Source of the DNA: Longimicrobium sp.
Lineage (GTDB): Bacteria > Gemmatimonadota > Gemmatimonadetes > Longimicrobiales > Longimicrobiaceae
NCBI RefSeq assembly: GCF_036388275.1
Contig: NZ_DASVSF010000089.1
Coordinates: forward strand, 62,001-126,000
DNA: 64,000 nt
Direction of reading: 5' to 3'
Shown here: piece after piece, positions 29,101 through 37,367 of the stretch
Layout of the letters: each line of letters begins with the position of its first letter
Position numbering within the stretch: position 1 is the first letter of the stretch
Program-made: the position numbers and the translations under genes
The notes under the pieces: model-generated
Databases searched by the model: none
What the model was told of the DNA's origin: nothing
Seen by the model: only the letters and a program-made list of their open reading frames with translations

Positions 29101-32100
29101 GGTGATGCCGCGGGTTCCACATGCCTTCTGGCAACGGGAGGGCGGATCTCGGTACTCACGCGAGGAAATCGGAAGCTGGATCACCTCCAACCCGGAAATC
29201 GATACACTTCGGGCGGCGGGGGTATGGAGCGATCTGAGCACCCGGATTCTGGGGCAATCGCCGTACTTTCAGGTTGCCGAGCATTCGGCCCAGCAGAGCG
29301 CGTCCCGACTTGGGGAGTTGGAGGAGGCGTTTCGGGCAGGCAAGCTGAACGTGCTGAGCTGCTCCACGACGATGGAGATGGGGGTCGATGTGGGCGGTCT
29401 TGCCGCAGTGGCCATGAACAACACGCCCCCGAGTCCGGCGAACTATCTGCAGCGGGCCGGTCGGGCCGGGCGTCGAGGGGAGACGCGCGCGTTCAGCTTC
29501 ACGTTGTGCAAGAATACTCCCCATGGGGAATGGGTCTTCCAGAACCCACGCTGGCCCTTCGATACCCGCCTCGGCGTCTCCACGGTCTCGCTCTCCAGCG
29601 AACGCATCGTACAGCGGCACGTCAGTTCCCTCGCCCTTACGCGCTTCCTGATGCTGGAAGCGGGTTCGGAGGACCTCCCTCACCTCGAGGCGGGATACTT
29701 CTTTGAACCTGTCGAGGGCCGAAGCGCGGTTTGTGAGCGATTCGAATCGTGGCTGCTGGACTCGGCCAAAGCGGACCGCTGGCTCACCGAGGGACTGAGC
29801 CGACTGGTTCGCCGGTCCGTGCTCGAAAGCGTTGCTCCGGGGCGGATGCTCGGTTCGGTCGCCGCCGCGGCTCAGCGCGTACGCGAAGCTTGGTGCGCTG
29901 AACTCCAGCCCCTCATTCGGCAGCTCGAGCTGATCGGCGACGGGAGGGATGAACAGCCGGCGCGCCGCGCCATCGAGCTACAGATTCAGCGGATGCGCCG
30001 TGAGTATCTGCTGCGGGAACTCGCGTTGCGCAACTTCCTTCCAGGGTACGGCTTCCCAACCCAGGTTGTGCCGTTCGTTACGACAACCGCATCCGACCTG
30101 GAGCGTGCCCGGACCTCGCGCAACGTCAGCGAGCATGAGGATAATCGATCGCGCAGCCGGGGTTATCCTTCGCGGGACCTGACGCTTGCGCTGCGGGAGT
30201 ATGCCCCAGGTTCCACGGTGGTGATCGATGGACGGGTGCTCGTAAGCAGCGGCCTCACGCTGAACTGGAAGGTCCCCGCCAACGACGCGCAGGCGAAGGA
30301 CGTACAGTCTCTGCGGTGGGCATGGCACTGCGGACGGTGCGGACGGGTGGGATTCTCGCACCGGCGTGTGGAGCGATGTGATAGCGAAAGCTGCGTCGTT
30401 GGTGATGCGCGGATCGAGAACGTTCGTTTCATCGAGCCCGCCGGCTTCGCCGTCGAGATCTCGTACGAAGCCACGAACGACCTTACGCAAAACAGCTATC
30501 TCCCGGTAGAGCGCCCCTGGATCAGCACCGGGATCGAGCCATGGCAGAGCCTCCCTCGCGCAGAACTCGGCCGCTACCGGTACAGCAACGAAGGGCGCAT
30601 CTTCGCATACTCGCGCGGTCTTCACAGTGCTGGTTATGCGGTGTGCCTTCGCTGCGGACGGGCGGCTTCGCACGTGGCCGGCTCCGACGGGGTGCCTCAG
30701 GAGATGGTGAATCATCGCCCCCTCCGTGGCGGAGGCGATCGTGACGAGAGTGGACTATGCCAGGGGAACTCGAACGGCTGGGCTGTGCTTCCCAATCTCT
30801 GGCTGGGCGTGGCGAAAGAAACCGACGTCTTCGAGCTTCAGCTCCATTACGCCGGTACCGGTGCGAAGATCGAGAGCGACGCGGCGGCCGTGTCCGTGGC
30901 GGTGGCGCTGCGCGGTGCCCTGGCTGAGGCCATCGGCATCGAGGACCGGGAGATCGGGTGGGCGGTCATTCCTTCGCGAGTCCCTACCGACGAGTCACAG
31001 ACGCGATCGGTCGTCCTCTTCGACACGGCAACCGGCGGGGCCGGGTTCGTTGCCCAGGCGGTGACCCGTCTGCCGCAGGTGATCGCGAGAGCCCGTCAGG
31101 TACTTCAGTGTCCCCGGGATTGCGACAGTGCCTGTCACGCCTGTCTGCTGACGTATGATACGAGCTTCTCGGCGAAGGATCTGAATCGCCATGCTGCGCT
31201 CGAGCTCCTGAGCCAGGCGTTCGTTGACGGACTTGCTCTCCCGGAGTCCCTGCAGGCGTTCGGCCCACCGTCGACGCTGGAGTTCGAACCTCTTTCGGCG
31301 GCCCTAGCGCGCGAACTCCGCGGATCGGCTGGGCTCCAAGTTGTACTCGGGGGGGCCGCGGAGGAGTGGGACCTGCCAGATTGGTCCCTGCTCGACAGGG
31401 TCAGGCGATGGTCTGCCGATGGGGCCGAGATCGAATTGCTTGTTCCCAGTCCCGTGCTCGGTTCGCTGGATGCTGCCAGCCGCAACGTGCTCGCCGCATG
31501 GACTGACTCACGGCTGGCGCAGGTACGGGAGGTTTCCGAAGCGGAAGTTCGGCACGGTGAAGGAACCCTTATCGCGAAGGTCGTGAAAGGCACGGAGGAG
31601 ATCGTGTTCGCGGCGTTCGATCAGGAATCGATGACGCCGGGACCGCGGTGGAGCACCGGGAGTTCCGCCGCGAGGATCGTCACCGCCCGCATTCCGCTGG
31701 CCGGTGCATCGGACCAATCCTTGGGCCGGTCGATCTCGGCTTCGGAACTGCGGGTACGGCCGGATGGCACCGTTTCCGCCCTTGAGATCACCAATCAGTT
31801 CAATGGGCCGATCGCAACCTTCGGGAATCGGTTCTGGGATGGGGTGCTCGCCGTTGCCCCAGAGGTGGCAAGGCGGCTGGCGGGCTCAGTCCCAATTCGG
31901 CGCGTGACCTACGCGGATCGGTACGTCCGAACGCCACTGATGGTCCGCCTCCTCTTGGAAGTGGTAGGTGCCCTACGTGACCGGTCCAGTGTTGCCCCCG
32001 AAGCTGAGGTTCGGCTGATTACGATACCAATCGACGCTCGTCCTCGCGGTGTGCAGCGCGACCTCTGGCACGACTGGGCTCCCCGCAGCGTCCGGAATGA

Positions 32101-32392
32101 GGTGTTTGCGCTGGGGATCACCGAAGTCGGCCTCCGTCCGCTGGTGGAGGAGGTTCCGCGCGCACAGGCTCCCCATGCGCGGCAACTCGTGGTTGAATGG
32201 GAGGACGGTGCTACGTGGTCCGTTCGCTTGGACGAGGGATTCGGATTCCTTCGTGGAAGCGGGAATTCTACATATCCTTTCGATTCCGATGCTGAGCGGC
32301 AGATCCGCGCGCTTATGGACGCTGACGGGCTGGTATCAGCCCACGCAAGAACGGATCTCTACGTCTATGCCCTCAGGCGCTCAGGGACTTGA
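26132..32392 (+). CDS. druE: DruE-type giant DEAD/DEAH helicase with DUF1998
   Basis: 2,086 residues, within the size range of DruE. RecA domain 1 has the segment RRPFRHQLAAWRHL, Walker A TGTGSGKT-type loop (Lys134), DEAH at 262-265 and SAT at 299-301. Two cysteine clusters at about 449-505 (CVNPQC, CSECG, CGECG) suggest zinc fingers. RecA domain 2 includes STTMEMGVDVGGLAAV and YLQRAGRAGRRGETRAF (motif VI) near 1070-1130. The DUF1998 region lies at about 1600-1700, with GGAGFVAQAV and CPRDCDSACHACL. DUF1998-bearing helicases of this size define Druantia anti-phage systems. The YjiT-like neighbour points to type III. The protein is intact; codon use is less GC-rich than in the core genes. Confidence 0.8.
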   Translation: MNKFFEPLADQLTERSTSALLGALGPVSAPLRRYLRESLHRLPGQGASLLADPVIEAIFDWQSGEETMEDLATADMLSKELVHAMAQPSRHEALREYRFPSDRRPFRHQLAAWRHLRNEDARSVLVTSGTGSGKTEAFLVPILDYLAREQRHLGRLTGVRALFLYPLNALINSQRDRLRAWTEPFGGKIRFCLYKGDTPEILSPLQRKAASPEEVGDRKTLRNDPPPILVTNATMLEYLLIRKQDRPIIERSAGQLRWIVLDEAHTYLGSHAAEMALLLRRVLHAFEVDAQQVRFVATSATIGDDSEKSTAELQSFLADLAGVDPERVSVVRGARSIPSLPPEYAATDVPLPAHEELIGCERGQLGHVLASNRSMRTLRERLLSEGAVKVSELARISANGGSSIVEHPGEETLRETMQFLDFATAAEVKGEQFLRARAHYFHRTHAGIWCCVNPQCAGRMRTALDHPEWSFGRIFLERREHCSECGSIVLEMVLCGECGTEYLDADLVPGQGAYRLLPRLQDDPSDAEEYQALIEGEDDEDATADEPEEDEDRLPRLLTRRGAPDTQEIEVRVADGWIVDGGGVQFGEVRSRSARHHEIQCVQCRTVETRRGDLFRGTRRGAPFFLRSIIPTLLEAQPPHSATQARLPFDGKRLLTFTDSRQGTARFALDAQLDAERNYARSLLYHHVVSRRRDAEQRRGDLDQLRAVIAALETVAPGNPFLEDELREKRRQLAAAEEPVVGTLTWQEAVNALASQDEVRLWMRKHWAQLPLGELDEQGVAQLCMLREFVRRPKRQNSLETMGFIALEYPSLNRAARAPIPWKARSLSEQDWRDFLKIALDFFVRGSTAVVVDRRYLKWLGAPVKPKVLRGPDADRMSSQGFVQWPTSRSVSRNRLLVLLSAALRADRADPSDAADIDQCLRDAWEQVRSILSVTQEGYQLRLEEQVTLREGGSAWLCPVTRRVLDTTLRGITPYATPKASVEGLRCRELVMPRVPHAFWQREGGSRYSREEIGSWITSNPEIDTLRAAGVWSDLSTRILGQSPYFQVAEHSAQQSASRLGELEEAFRAGKLNVLSCSTTMEMGVDVGGLAAVAMNNTPPSPANYLQRAGRAGRRGETRAFSFTLCKNTPHGEWVFQNPRWPFDTRLGVSTVSLSSERIVQRHVSSLALTRFLMLEAGSEDLPHLEAGYFFEPVEGRSAVCERFESWLLDSAKADRWLTEGLSRLVRRSVLESVAPGRMLGSVAAAAQRVREAWCAELQPLIRQLELIGDGRDEQPARRAIELQIQRMRREYLLRELALRNFLPGYGFPTQVVPFVTTTASDLERARTSRNVSEHEDNRSRSRGYPSRDLTLALREYAPGSTVVIDGRVLVSSGLTLNWKVPANDAQAKDVQSLRWAWHCGRCGRVGFSHRRVERCDSESCVVGDARIENVRFIEPAGFAVEISYEATNDLTQNSYLPVERPWISTGIEPWQSLPRAELGRYRYSNEGRIFAYSRGLHSAGYAVCLRCGRAASHVAGSDGVPQEMVNHRPLRGGGDRDESGLCQGNSNGWAVLPNLWLGVAKETDVFELQLHYAGTGAKIESDAAAVSVAVALRGALAEAIGIEDREIGWAVIPSRVPTDESQTRSVVLFDTATGGAGFVAQAVTRLPQVIARARQVLQCPRDCDSACHACLLTYDTSFSAKDLNRHAALELLSQAFVDGLALPESLQAFGPPSTLEFEPLSAALARELRGSAGLQVVLGGAAEEWDLPDWSLLDRVRRWSADGAEIELLVPSPVLGSLDAASRNVLAAWTDSRLAQVREVSEAEVRHGEGTLIAKVVKGTEEIVFAAFDQESMTPGPRWSTGSSAARIVTARIPLAGASDQSLGRSISASELRVRPDGTVSALEITNQFNGPIATFGNRFWDGVLAVAPEVARRLAGSVPIRRVTYADRYVRTPLMVRLLLEVVGALRDRSSVAPEAEVRLITIPIDARPRGVQRDLWHDWAPRSVRNEVFALGITEVGLRPLVEEVPRAQAPHARQLVVEWEDGATWSVRLDEGFGFLRGSGNSTYPFDSDAERQIRALMDADGLVSAHARTDLYVYALRRSGT

Positions 32393-32812
32393 GTTTACTC
32401 GTTCACTCGACCCTGAAAGTTGGGTGCTGGCACGGTAACGGCGGACGGACGTCGTCATATGAGCAAGGTCCTTTCGGAAGACAGTCGTGGCAGCCTCGAG
32501 CGAGGCGGTAGCAGGATCAAGTGATCTTAATCGGAAGCAAACAGTTCCTGAGCTTTCTTCAGGCATCGCGCTCGTCCGAAGCGGACTCTTGGCTGAACTC
32601 GTGGCTTTTGTGGCTGAGCCGCCGTTCTCTTCCAAGTCCCACCGAACGTCTTCGTGCCGTTTCGGCCCGCTGGCGACCGCTGGACTGCGCATCCCGTTCC
32701 GGTGCCGTGTGACGCCTTGGCGGGGAATTGGCGCTGGGCGGTCCTTCTAACGTTTCTGGTCCGCGACCGGAGCGAATAAGGCGGGCCGGAACCGCGCGAA
32801 CAGGAGCGAGAG
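32393..32812 (+). other. Intergenic stretch after druE
   Basis: I see no gene, tRNA-like attachment sequence or clear terminator in these 420 bases. Small open frames here have no recognisable sequence pattern. Confidence 0.4.
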
Positions 32813-34942
32813 ATGGGGAGGAGATTTCACGTTGTGCTGCTGCTGGCCGTGTGCGGCATTGCGGGCGTCGACGGGGCGCGGGCGCAGGGGGGCGAGCCGA
32901 ACCCGCTCTGGGAGCCGGTGCCCACCAGCGAGTTGGAGAACCAGGCGGGCGCACGGGCGTTCCGTGTATCGTCCGCACGGCTCGACCGGCTGAAAGCCGC
33001 GCCCCTCCTGCAGCTTCTGGAGGCGGCGCCGCTGGACACCGATGCCGCCGGGCCGCAGGCATGGGTGGAGATCATTCTCCCCGTCCCCGGACTCCTCCTC
33101 CCCCGCCGGTACGAGCGCTTCCGCGTGGCGGAGTCGCCGCTGATTCCCCGCGAGCTTGCCGGGAACGTGGGCACGCTGCGGACCTACACCGGGCGCGGCA
33201 TCGATAGTCCGGCCCTGACGACGCGCTTTTCCGTGTCCGAGCGGGGACTGAGCGGGATCGTGCTTGGCCCGGAAGGCACCTGGGTCATCGAGCCTGTGGA
33301 GGGCGACGCGGATGGTCCGGGGGATCCGCTCCTGCCGCTGCACGTCTCCGCCTTCAAGGAAGACCTCCCCCAGCGCCCGCGCCCCCAGTTCGAACTGCCG
33401 GGCCACCCCCCGGTGGCGCCGCCAACGCCGCTCGTTCCGGCGACGCCCACCGCGTTCGACGCGCCCGCCGCCGCAGCCGAGGCGCCCACGGATCTCGCGC
33501 CCCGCATCCGGACCTTTCGCTTGGCAATTGTGGCGACGACAGAATTTACCACGTATCACCGGAACCGTGCTGGCCGCACGCTGACGGATGACCAGGTCCG
33601 CGACCGGGCGCTGGCCGCCATTGTAGACGTGATGAACATGGTGCAAGCGGTTTACGAGCGGGAGCTCGGCGTTCGCTTTGAGTTCGTGCCGCGTCAACGC
33701 GAGCTGATCTTCGTCTCCGAACCCGACGGGTACAACGGCAAGTCGGTCGACAGCCTGCTCCTGGATCGCAACCAAGCTTACCTAGACAGCATTATCGGGC
33801 CGGGCGCGTACGACGTGGGCCACGTGTTCACGGTCGGCGGCGGAGGGTACGCGACCATCGAGGCCGTGTGCCGCGACGCCTTCAAGGGGCAGGGCGGTAC
33901 CGGCGTAGAGGTGGCGCGGTCAGAGAAGGTCTTCGCGATCGACTACGTGGCGCACGAGCTCGGCCACCAGTTCGGCGCGCGGCACACCTTCAACGCCATA
34001 CGCCAAGACGGCTGTTCACTAGAGGCGCGCGAGGCGCGGAGCGCATTCGAGCCGGGGAGCGGCACCACGGTGATGGCATACGCGGGGATCTGCGGCACCA
34101 GCAACGTGCAAGACGAGTCCGACCAGTACTTCCACGTCCGATCGCTCGAGCAGATCGCTGGACACTTGGCGGCGCATGCCTGCGGGCGCACCGAGGCAGT
34201 CAGAAACCGAGCGCCGACCGTCTCCGCGACGGCGCAGTGGATGATCCCGGCCCAGACGCCGTTCGTCCTGACGGCCACCGGTACGGATCCCGATGGAGAC
34301 GCCCTGACCTACAGCTTCGAGGAGTTCTATCGCGGCGCGTCGTGGACCCCCCACCCATCGCCGCCCGAAATGGTGGAGCCGGGGCGGATGCGGCCGACTT
34401 TCCGCTCCTACGAGCCGGACACGCCGGCGCAACGAGTCTTTCCGCGGCTCGCGGACCTGCTGTTCAACAGCCCCTCTCGGTGGGAGCAGCTTCCCGGTGG
34501 TGAACGGAGCACCGCAGCGAACCGGCCGCTCACCTTCCGCGTCACGGCGCGTGACGGCCGCGGGGCCTTCGCCACTACGGACGTGGAGGTGACGGTGGTC
34601 GCGCGCACGGCATCCAACAGGCGCGTAGGCCCCTTCCGGGTGACCGAGCCCGGAGCCGGCGACCAGGTGCGCCGCGGCTCCACCCTGACGGTGGAATGGG
34701 ACCCGGCTCGTACCCAAGACGAGCCGCTGCGGTGCATGCAGGTCCGCATCACCCTGGCGACGGACGAGCAGGGCAGGTTCGAGACGGTGCTGGCCGACGC
34801 GACCCAGAACGACGGCGACGAGGCCGTCACCATCCCGGACGGACCCGCGGCGCCGCGCGCATGGGTCCGGGTGGAGTGTGTCGGCAACATCTTCTTCAAC
34901 GTGTCACGGGCGTTCGTGCTCCTTGGCTCGGACACCCGGTGA
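32813..34942 (+). CDS. Secreted M12-type (reprolysin-like) zinc metalloprotease
   Basis: 709 residues with a cleavable signal peptide (hydrophobic VVLLLAVCGIAGV, likely cut after GARA). Residues about 30-235 act as a propeptide-like region. The catalytic domain has YVAHELGHQFGARHTF: His381, His385 and His391 bind zinc and Glu382 is catalytic, followed by VMAYAGICG with the Met-turn methionine. This is the HExxHxxGxxH metzincin pattern of reprolysin-like bacterial proteases. The C-terminal 270 residues look like two Ig/fibronectin-like domains (VTARDGRGAFATTDVEVTV, TVEWDPARTQDEPLRCMQV). It probably acts outside the cell. It stands alone between the Druantia-like pair and the scarred zone and may be passenger cargo rather than part of defence. 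Confidence 0.85.
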   Translation: MGRRFHVVLLLAVCGIAGVDGARAQGGEPNPLWEPVPTSELENQAGARAFRVSSARLDRLKAAPLLQLLEAAPLDTDAAGPQAWVEIILPVPGLLLPRRYERFRVAESPLIPRELAGNVGTLRTYTGRGIDSPALTTRFSVSERGLSGIVLGPEGTWVIEPVEGDADGPGDPLLPLHVSAFKEDLPQRPRPQFELPGHPPVAPPTPLVPATPTAFDAPAAAAEAPTDLAPRIRTFRLAIVATTEFTTYHRNRAGRTLTDDQVRDRALAAIVDVMNMVQAVYERELGVRFEFVPRQRELIFVSEPDGYNGKSVDSLLLDRNQAYLDSIIGPGAYDVGHVFTVGGGGYATIEAVCRDAFKGQGGTGVEVARSEKVFAIDYVAHELGHQFGARHTFNAIRQDGCSLEAREARSAFEPGSGTTVMAYAGICGTSNVQDESDQYFHVRSLEQIAGHLAAHACGRTEAVRNRAPTVSATAQWMIPAQTPFVLTATGTDPDGDALTYSFEEFYRGASWTPHPSPPEMVEPGRMRPTFRSYEPDTPAQRVFPRLADLLFNSPSRWEQLPGGERSTAANRPLTFRVTARDGRGAFATTDVEVTVVARTASNRRVGPFRVTEPGAGDQVRRGSTLTVEWDPARTQDEPLRCMQVRITLATDEQGRFETVLADATQNDGDEAVTIPDGPAAPRAWVRVECVGNIFFNVSRAFVLLGSDTR

Positions 34943-35119
34943 AGCGATAGGTGTTGAATCGGACCCAGGATCCGGAATTACCCTGAAGATACGGCCGGCA
35001 CCTGGGGATCATGATCATGTTGAGCGATCCGGAGTTCACGCTCTGCCCCAAACTTAGCGCGACAAATTGCATTTCTGGATGCGACAAATTGCATGTCGCG
35101 ATCTCGACCTCAAGAACGC

Positions 35120-35156
35120 GTCGGCCCGCGATGGAGCACTTCCATCGCGGGCCGAC
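35120..35156 (-). terminator. Perfect 16-bp hairpin after the TIG pseudogene
   Basis: GTCGGCCCGCGATGGA (35120-35135) pairs perfectly with 35141-35156 around a five-base loop. It starts just past the stop codon at 35160 of the minus-strand TIG-repeat pseudogene, so it is probably its terminator, although no strong T run follows. Confidence 0.6.
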
Positions 35157-35159
35157 TGC

Positions 35160-35604
35160 TCAGCGGACAGTGAAAGCGAACGTGTTCGACTGGGTACCCC
35201 CCGGGTTGTTCACGCGGATGCTCCAACTGCCGGCCGCCCCCAGCAGGATCACCATGTCAAAGCCAGTGGACGTCACATTCTTGATCAGCCCAGACCCGTT
35301 GAGCGTTGAACTGCCCCCTGGGCAGTTAACCGTGACGGTCAGTTCCCCCTTAAAACTGCTTCCGTTGACGTGCACGGTCTGGTTGGCGGAGTTCGCTGTC
35401 GGCGACCCAGGACTGATGAGCTGACCTGGGGGGATGGGGCGACCGCCGGCTGCACCTGGAAGCCAAAGGTGTTCGACTGGGTGCCCCCGGGGTTGTTCAC
35501 CCGAATGCTCCAGCTACCCGACGCGCCGAGCAGGATCACCATGTCGAAGCCGGCGGATGTCACGTTCTTTATCTGCCCCGACCCGCTGAGGGTCGAGCGA
35601 GCAC
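35160..35604 (-). pseudogene. Remnant of a TIG/IPT-repeat surface protein, two tandem repeats with a frameshift
   Basis: Two copies of an Ig-like TIG/IPT-type domain lie in tandem; the nucleotide copies at about 35167-35310 and 35460-35604 are close to 85% alike by eye. Each ends SIRVNNPGGTQSNTF followed by a final strand. The N-terminal repeat starts abruptly at STLSGSGQIKNVTS, where a CBS-gene fragment on the other strand begins. Between the repeats the frame breaks at a run of six C (G on the plus strand, 35428-35433). One extra C would restore LISPGSPTANSANQTVHVNG into the second repeat. This is the 3' scrap of a larger secreted or surface protein left by a rearrangement. Confidence 0.7.
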
Positions 35605-35812
35605 ATGACCTCCGACCCGCTGGTGACGGTGCGCCCAGGTGCCGGCGCGGACGACATGATGAAGAAGATGCGCAGTTCGAAGGTGCGGCGGGTGATGGTC
35701 ACGGATGGTGACGGCATCCTGCGGAGCGTGGTCGCCCAAGCCGACATCGTGCATGAGATAAGGGGAGGATCATCCCCGACGTCTGGAGAAGATGCTCGAC
35801 GAGATCTCGTAG
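35605..35812 (+). pseudogene. Remnant of a CBS-domain protein (second CBS domain)
   Basis: The frame starts MTSDPLVTVRPGAGADDMMKKM and continues with KVRRVMVTDGDGILRSVVAQADIV, the C-terminal CBS domain of a two-CBS protein. Near 35770-35785 the frame shifts: the expected tail RRLEKMLDEIS and stop (TAG 35810-35812) is in another frame. The first CBS domain is missing; the sequence is cut at the TIG remnant. About 7 kb away (42576-42692) a fragment of a first CBS domain occurs on the same strand. Confidence 0.65.
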
Positions 35813-36055
35813 CCGGTGGGGCTGGCCCGGTAGCCTGCTTTGGCTGAGTCGCCCCGGTGTTGGTGATGACACTTTATAGGGCGTCGGCCGGTCCTTCTGT
35901 CGTGACGTGCGCCGCTCGAGTTCCCGGTTCCCCGCGCCCATCAGCAGCACGCTGGGGTGGGTGAACGCGGAGAGCGGGTTCACTTGGGGTACACGTCGCG
36001 CATGACCGACTAGGTCTTGAGCGCGACCCCACAATCGCCACTTCCACGGAGTCTC
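35813..36055 (+). other. Scarred intergenic stretch
   Basis: No recognisable gene on either strand. It separates the CBS remnant from the 3' end of the E2-like gene. Confidence 0.4.
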
Positions 36056-36740
36056 TCATGACGGACTGGCCAACAGCCAACCCGGCGGTCCGAGTTCCGG
36101 AGGGAGCTTAACGAAGCACGCCGGGTCTGCCGCCGCGTTCGATCGCTGCAGGATCGTCTGAATGACCTGCTGCTGGGCTCGCCGCTCGCGCAACGCTTGG
36201 GGCGAGATCGGTGACGCGGCCGCGGCAATTTGGGTGTAGCGCTGTTTGCAGCACAGCCGGAAGGGAAGCTTCTTCCCACACACGCACCGCGCGTCCGGCT
36301 TGTGCTCAAGCGCGCGAAGTACGTCCGCTGCGTCGTGCGGCGCCTCTCCCCCCGGCCACCAGCCCACCGCTTCAAAGAAGAGGTGGCGACGCAGCCAGTC
36401 GCCGGCGAGATCCACGAGCCGGCTGATGTCGTCGCGCTCCGGGTCGTAGGTGCGGTCCGGGGCGAAGAACGTGCACGCGGACCCATCCGCGTGCAAGTGC
36501 GGGTGGAAGGGATGTGCGGCGCGAAATCTCGGGCCCAATGATCCAGATCTTCGGCAGGTAGATCGGCTCTGGGGGGTAGACCAGCGCGACCTTGAAGCGG
36601 TCCAGCCGGGTGCGGAACGGCTGTAGCACGCCCCTCCAATGAGATTGGCCGTGAAGGGGGACCACCACATGGAATTGCGGATACCAGTCCTGCATTCCTG
36701 CGGTGTCCCGTTCCAGCCCGGGAATGTGGCCCACCTTCAT
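36056..36740 (-). CDS. Prokaryotic E2-like protein with SEC-C-like tail, frameshifted
   Basis: Two frames join into one protein of about 227 residues. The first reads DWYPQFHVVVPLHGQSHW, RFKVALVYPP and LPKIWIIGPEI. The second reads HPFHPHLHADGSACTFF, then the helix DISRLVDLAGDWLRRHLFFEA and GWWPGGEAPHD. This is the UBC-fold order of bacterial E2-like proteins found in CBASS and ubiquitin-like systems; the Cys of DGSAC (about residue 89) would be catalytic. A SEC-C-like zinc motif, CVCGKKLPFRLCC, follows. Removing one base of a T run (AAA on the plus strand, 36524-36526) restores the frame, so it is a recent mutation or a sequencing error. AGGAAG lies before the ATG. No E1, JAB or nucleotidyltransferase gene is adjacent. 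Confidence 0.65.
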
Positions 36741-36755
36741 CGGTACCTTCCTGGC

Positions 36756-37001
36756 TTAGAGGCAGGCGTGAGAGCGGGCCTGCGGCGGGGGACGGTGGTG
36801 TCCGTGCCCCTGCCCGTGGCCGTGCCCGGTGTGGCCGTGCCCGTGTCCGTGACCGTTCCCATTGCCGTGGCCATGGCCGTGTTCGTGTCCCGGCGGATCG
36901 TTCGGGCGGGCGAGGGTGCCTCCGCGAGCGATCGGCGGGTTGCCACCGCGGTCCAGCTCGCGCCCGAAATCGGCGAGCTCTCGGTCTTCATTGCGGATCA
37001 T
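36756..37001 (-). CDS. Small His/Gly-rich protein
   Basis: 81 residues. The N-terminal 45 residues are charged (IRNEDRELADFGRELDRGG), and residues about 46-68 are a nearly perfect alternation of His and Gly (14 or so histidines) with one Asn-Gly interruption. The pattern suggests metal (Ni or Zn) binding or storage, but no known family is evident. An AGAGGA ribosome site precedes the ATG. The gene lies 15 bases before the E2-like gene and about 106 bases after the zinc-ribbon gene on the same strand, so the three form a likely operon. The alternation in this frame, not in the other two, supports real coding. Confidence 0.65.
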   Translation of the reverse strand: MIRNEDRELADFGRELDRGGNPPIARGGTLARPNDPPGHEHGHGHGNGNGHGHGHGHTGHGHGQGHGHHRPPPQARSHACL

Positions 37002-37067
37002 CGTGAGAGTTCCTCTGGCGGTTGTGTACGGCTCGCCTCCGCAAGTCGAGAAGAGGCGAGGTTAGAC

Positions 37068-37098
37068 GCGGCGGGTCCGGATGCTCCGGACCCGCCGC
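37068..37098 (-). terminator. 13-bp perfect hairpin after the zinc-ribbon gene
   Basis: GCGGCGGGTCCGG (37068-37080) pairs perfectly with 37086-37098 around a five-base loop, ten bases past the zinc-ribbon stop. A T run is lacking, so it may attenuate rather than end transcription into the His/Gly-rich and E2-like genes. Confidence 0.5.
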
Positions 37099-37107
37099 TG
37101 GACCCGA

Positions 37108-37269
37108 TCAGCAGCGACCCTTGTCGACCAGGTCCTTGCACTCGGAGCAGAGCGGCTTGTTGCCGGTGCCCTGGCGGAGGTTCTCCGCCTCGATGTTGTT
37201 GCCGGTGTTGCAATTCGTGCAGACGTGGTGCACGTTCTGCTTGACCGAGTGCCACGGCGACTTCTTCAT
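37108..37269 (-). CDS. 53-residue zinc-ribbon protein
   Basis: The short frame encodes a protein that begins MKKSPWHSVKQNVHHV, has CTNC, then about 20 residues, then CSEC, and ends DLVDKGRC. Two CxxC knuckles at that spacing are a typical zinc ribbon. The ATG is preceded by GGGAGGT six bases upstream, the best ribosome site of this region. It would be the first gene of the minus-strand operon with the His/Gly-rich and E2-like proteins. Its role is unknown; small zinc ribbons often act as adaptors for proteins or RNA. Confidence 0.7.
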   Translation of the reverse strand: MKKSPWHSVKQNVHHVCTNCNTGNNIEAENLRQGTGNKPLCSECKDLVDKGRC

Positions 37270-37367
37270 GGTACCTCCCGCAAGGTTTGCCGGGGGGCGA
37301 CGACCCCAGGCCTTTTGAGTTGCTGAACGTGCGACAGTGGCCCGTTCGACCTGAGAGACGAATGGCG

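Noticed and set aside
32381..32692. Small minus-strand gene after druE
   Set aside because: No ribosome site, no recognisable motif and it overlaps the end of druE.
36780..36900. CRISPR-like or microsatellite repeat
   Set aside because: The GTG/CCG-rich short repeats are explained by the His-Gly codons of the minus-strand small gene; no spacers occur. No CRISPR array was found in the window.
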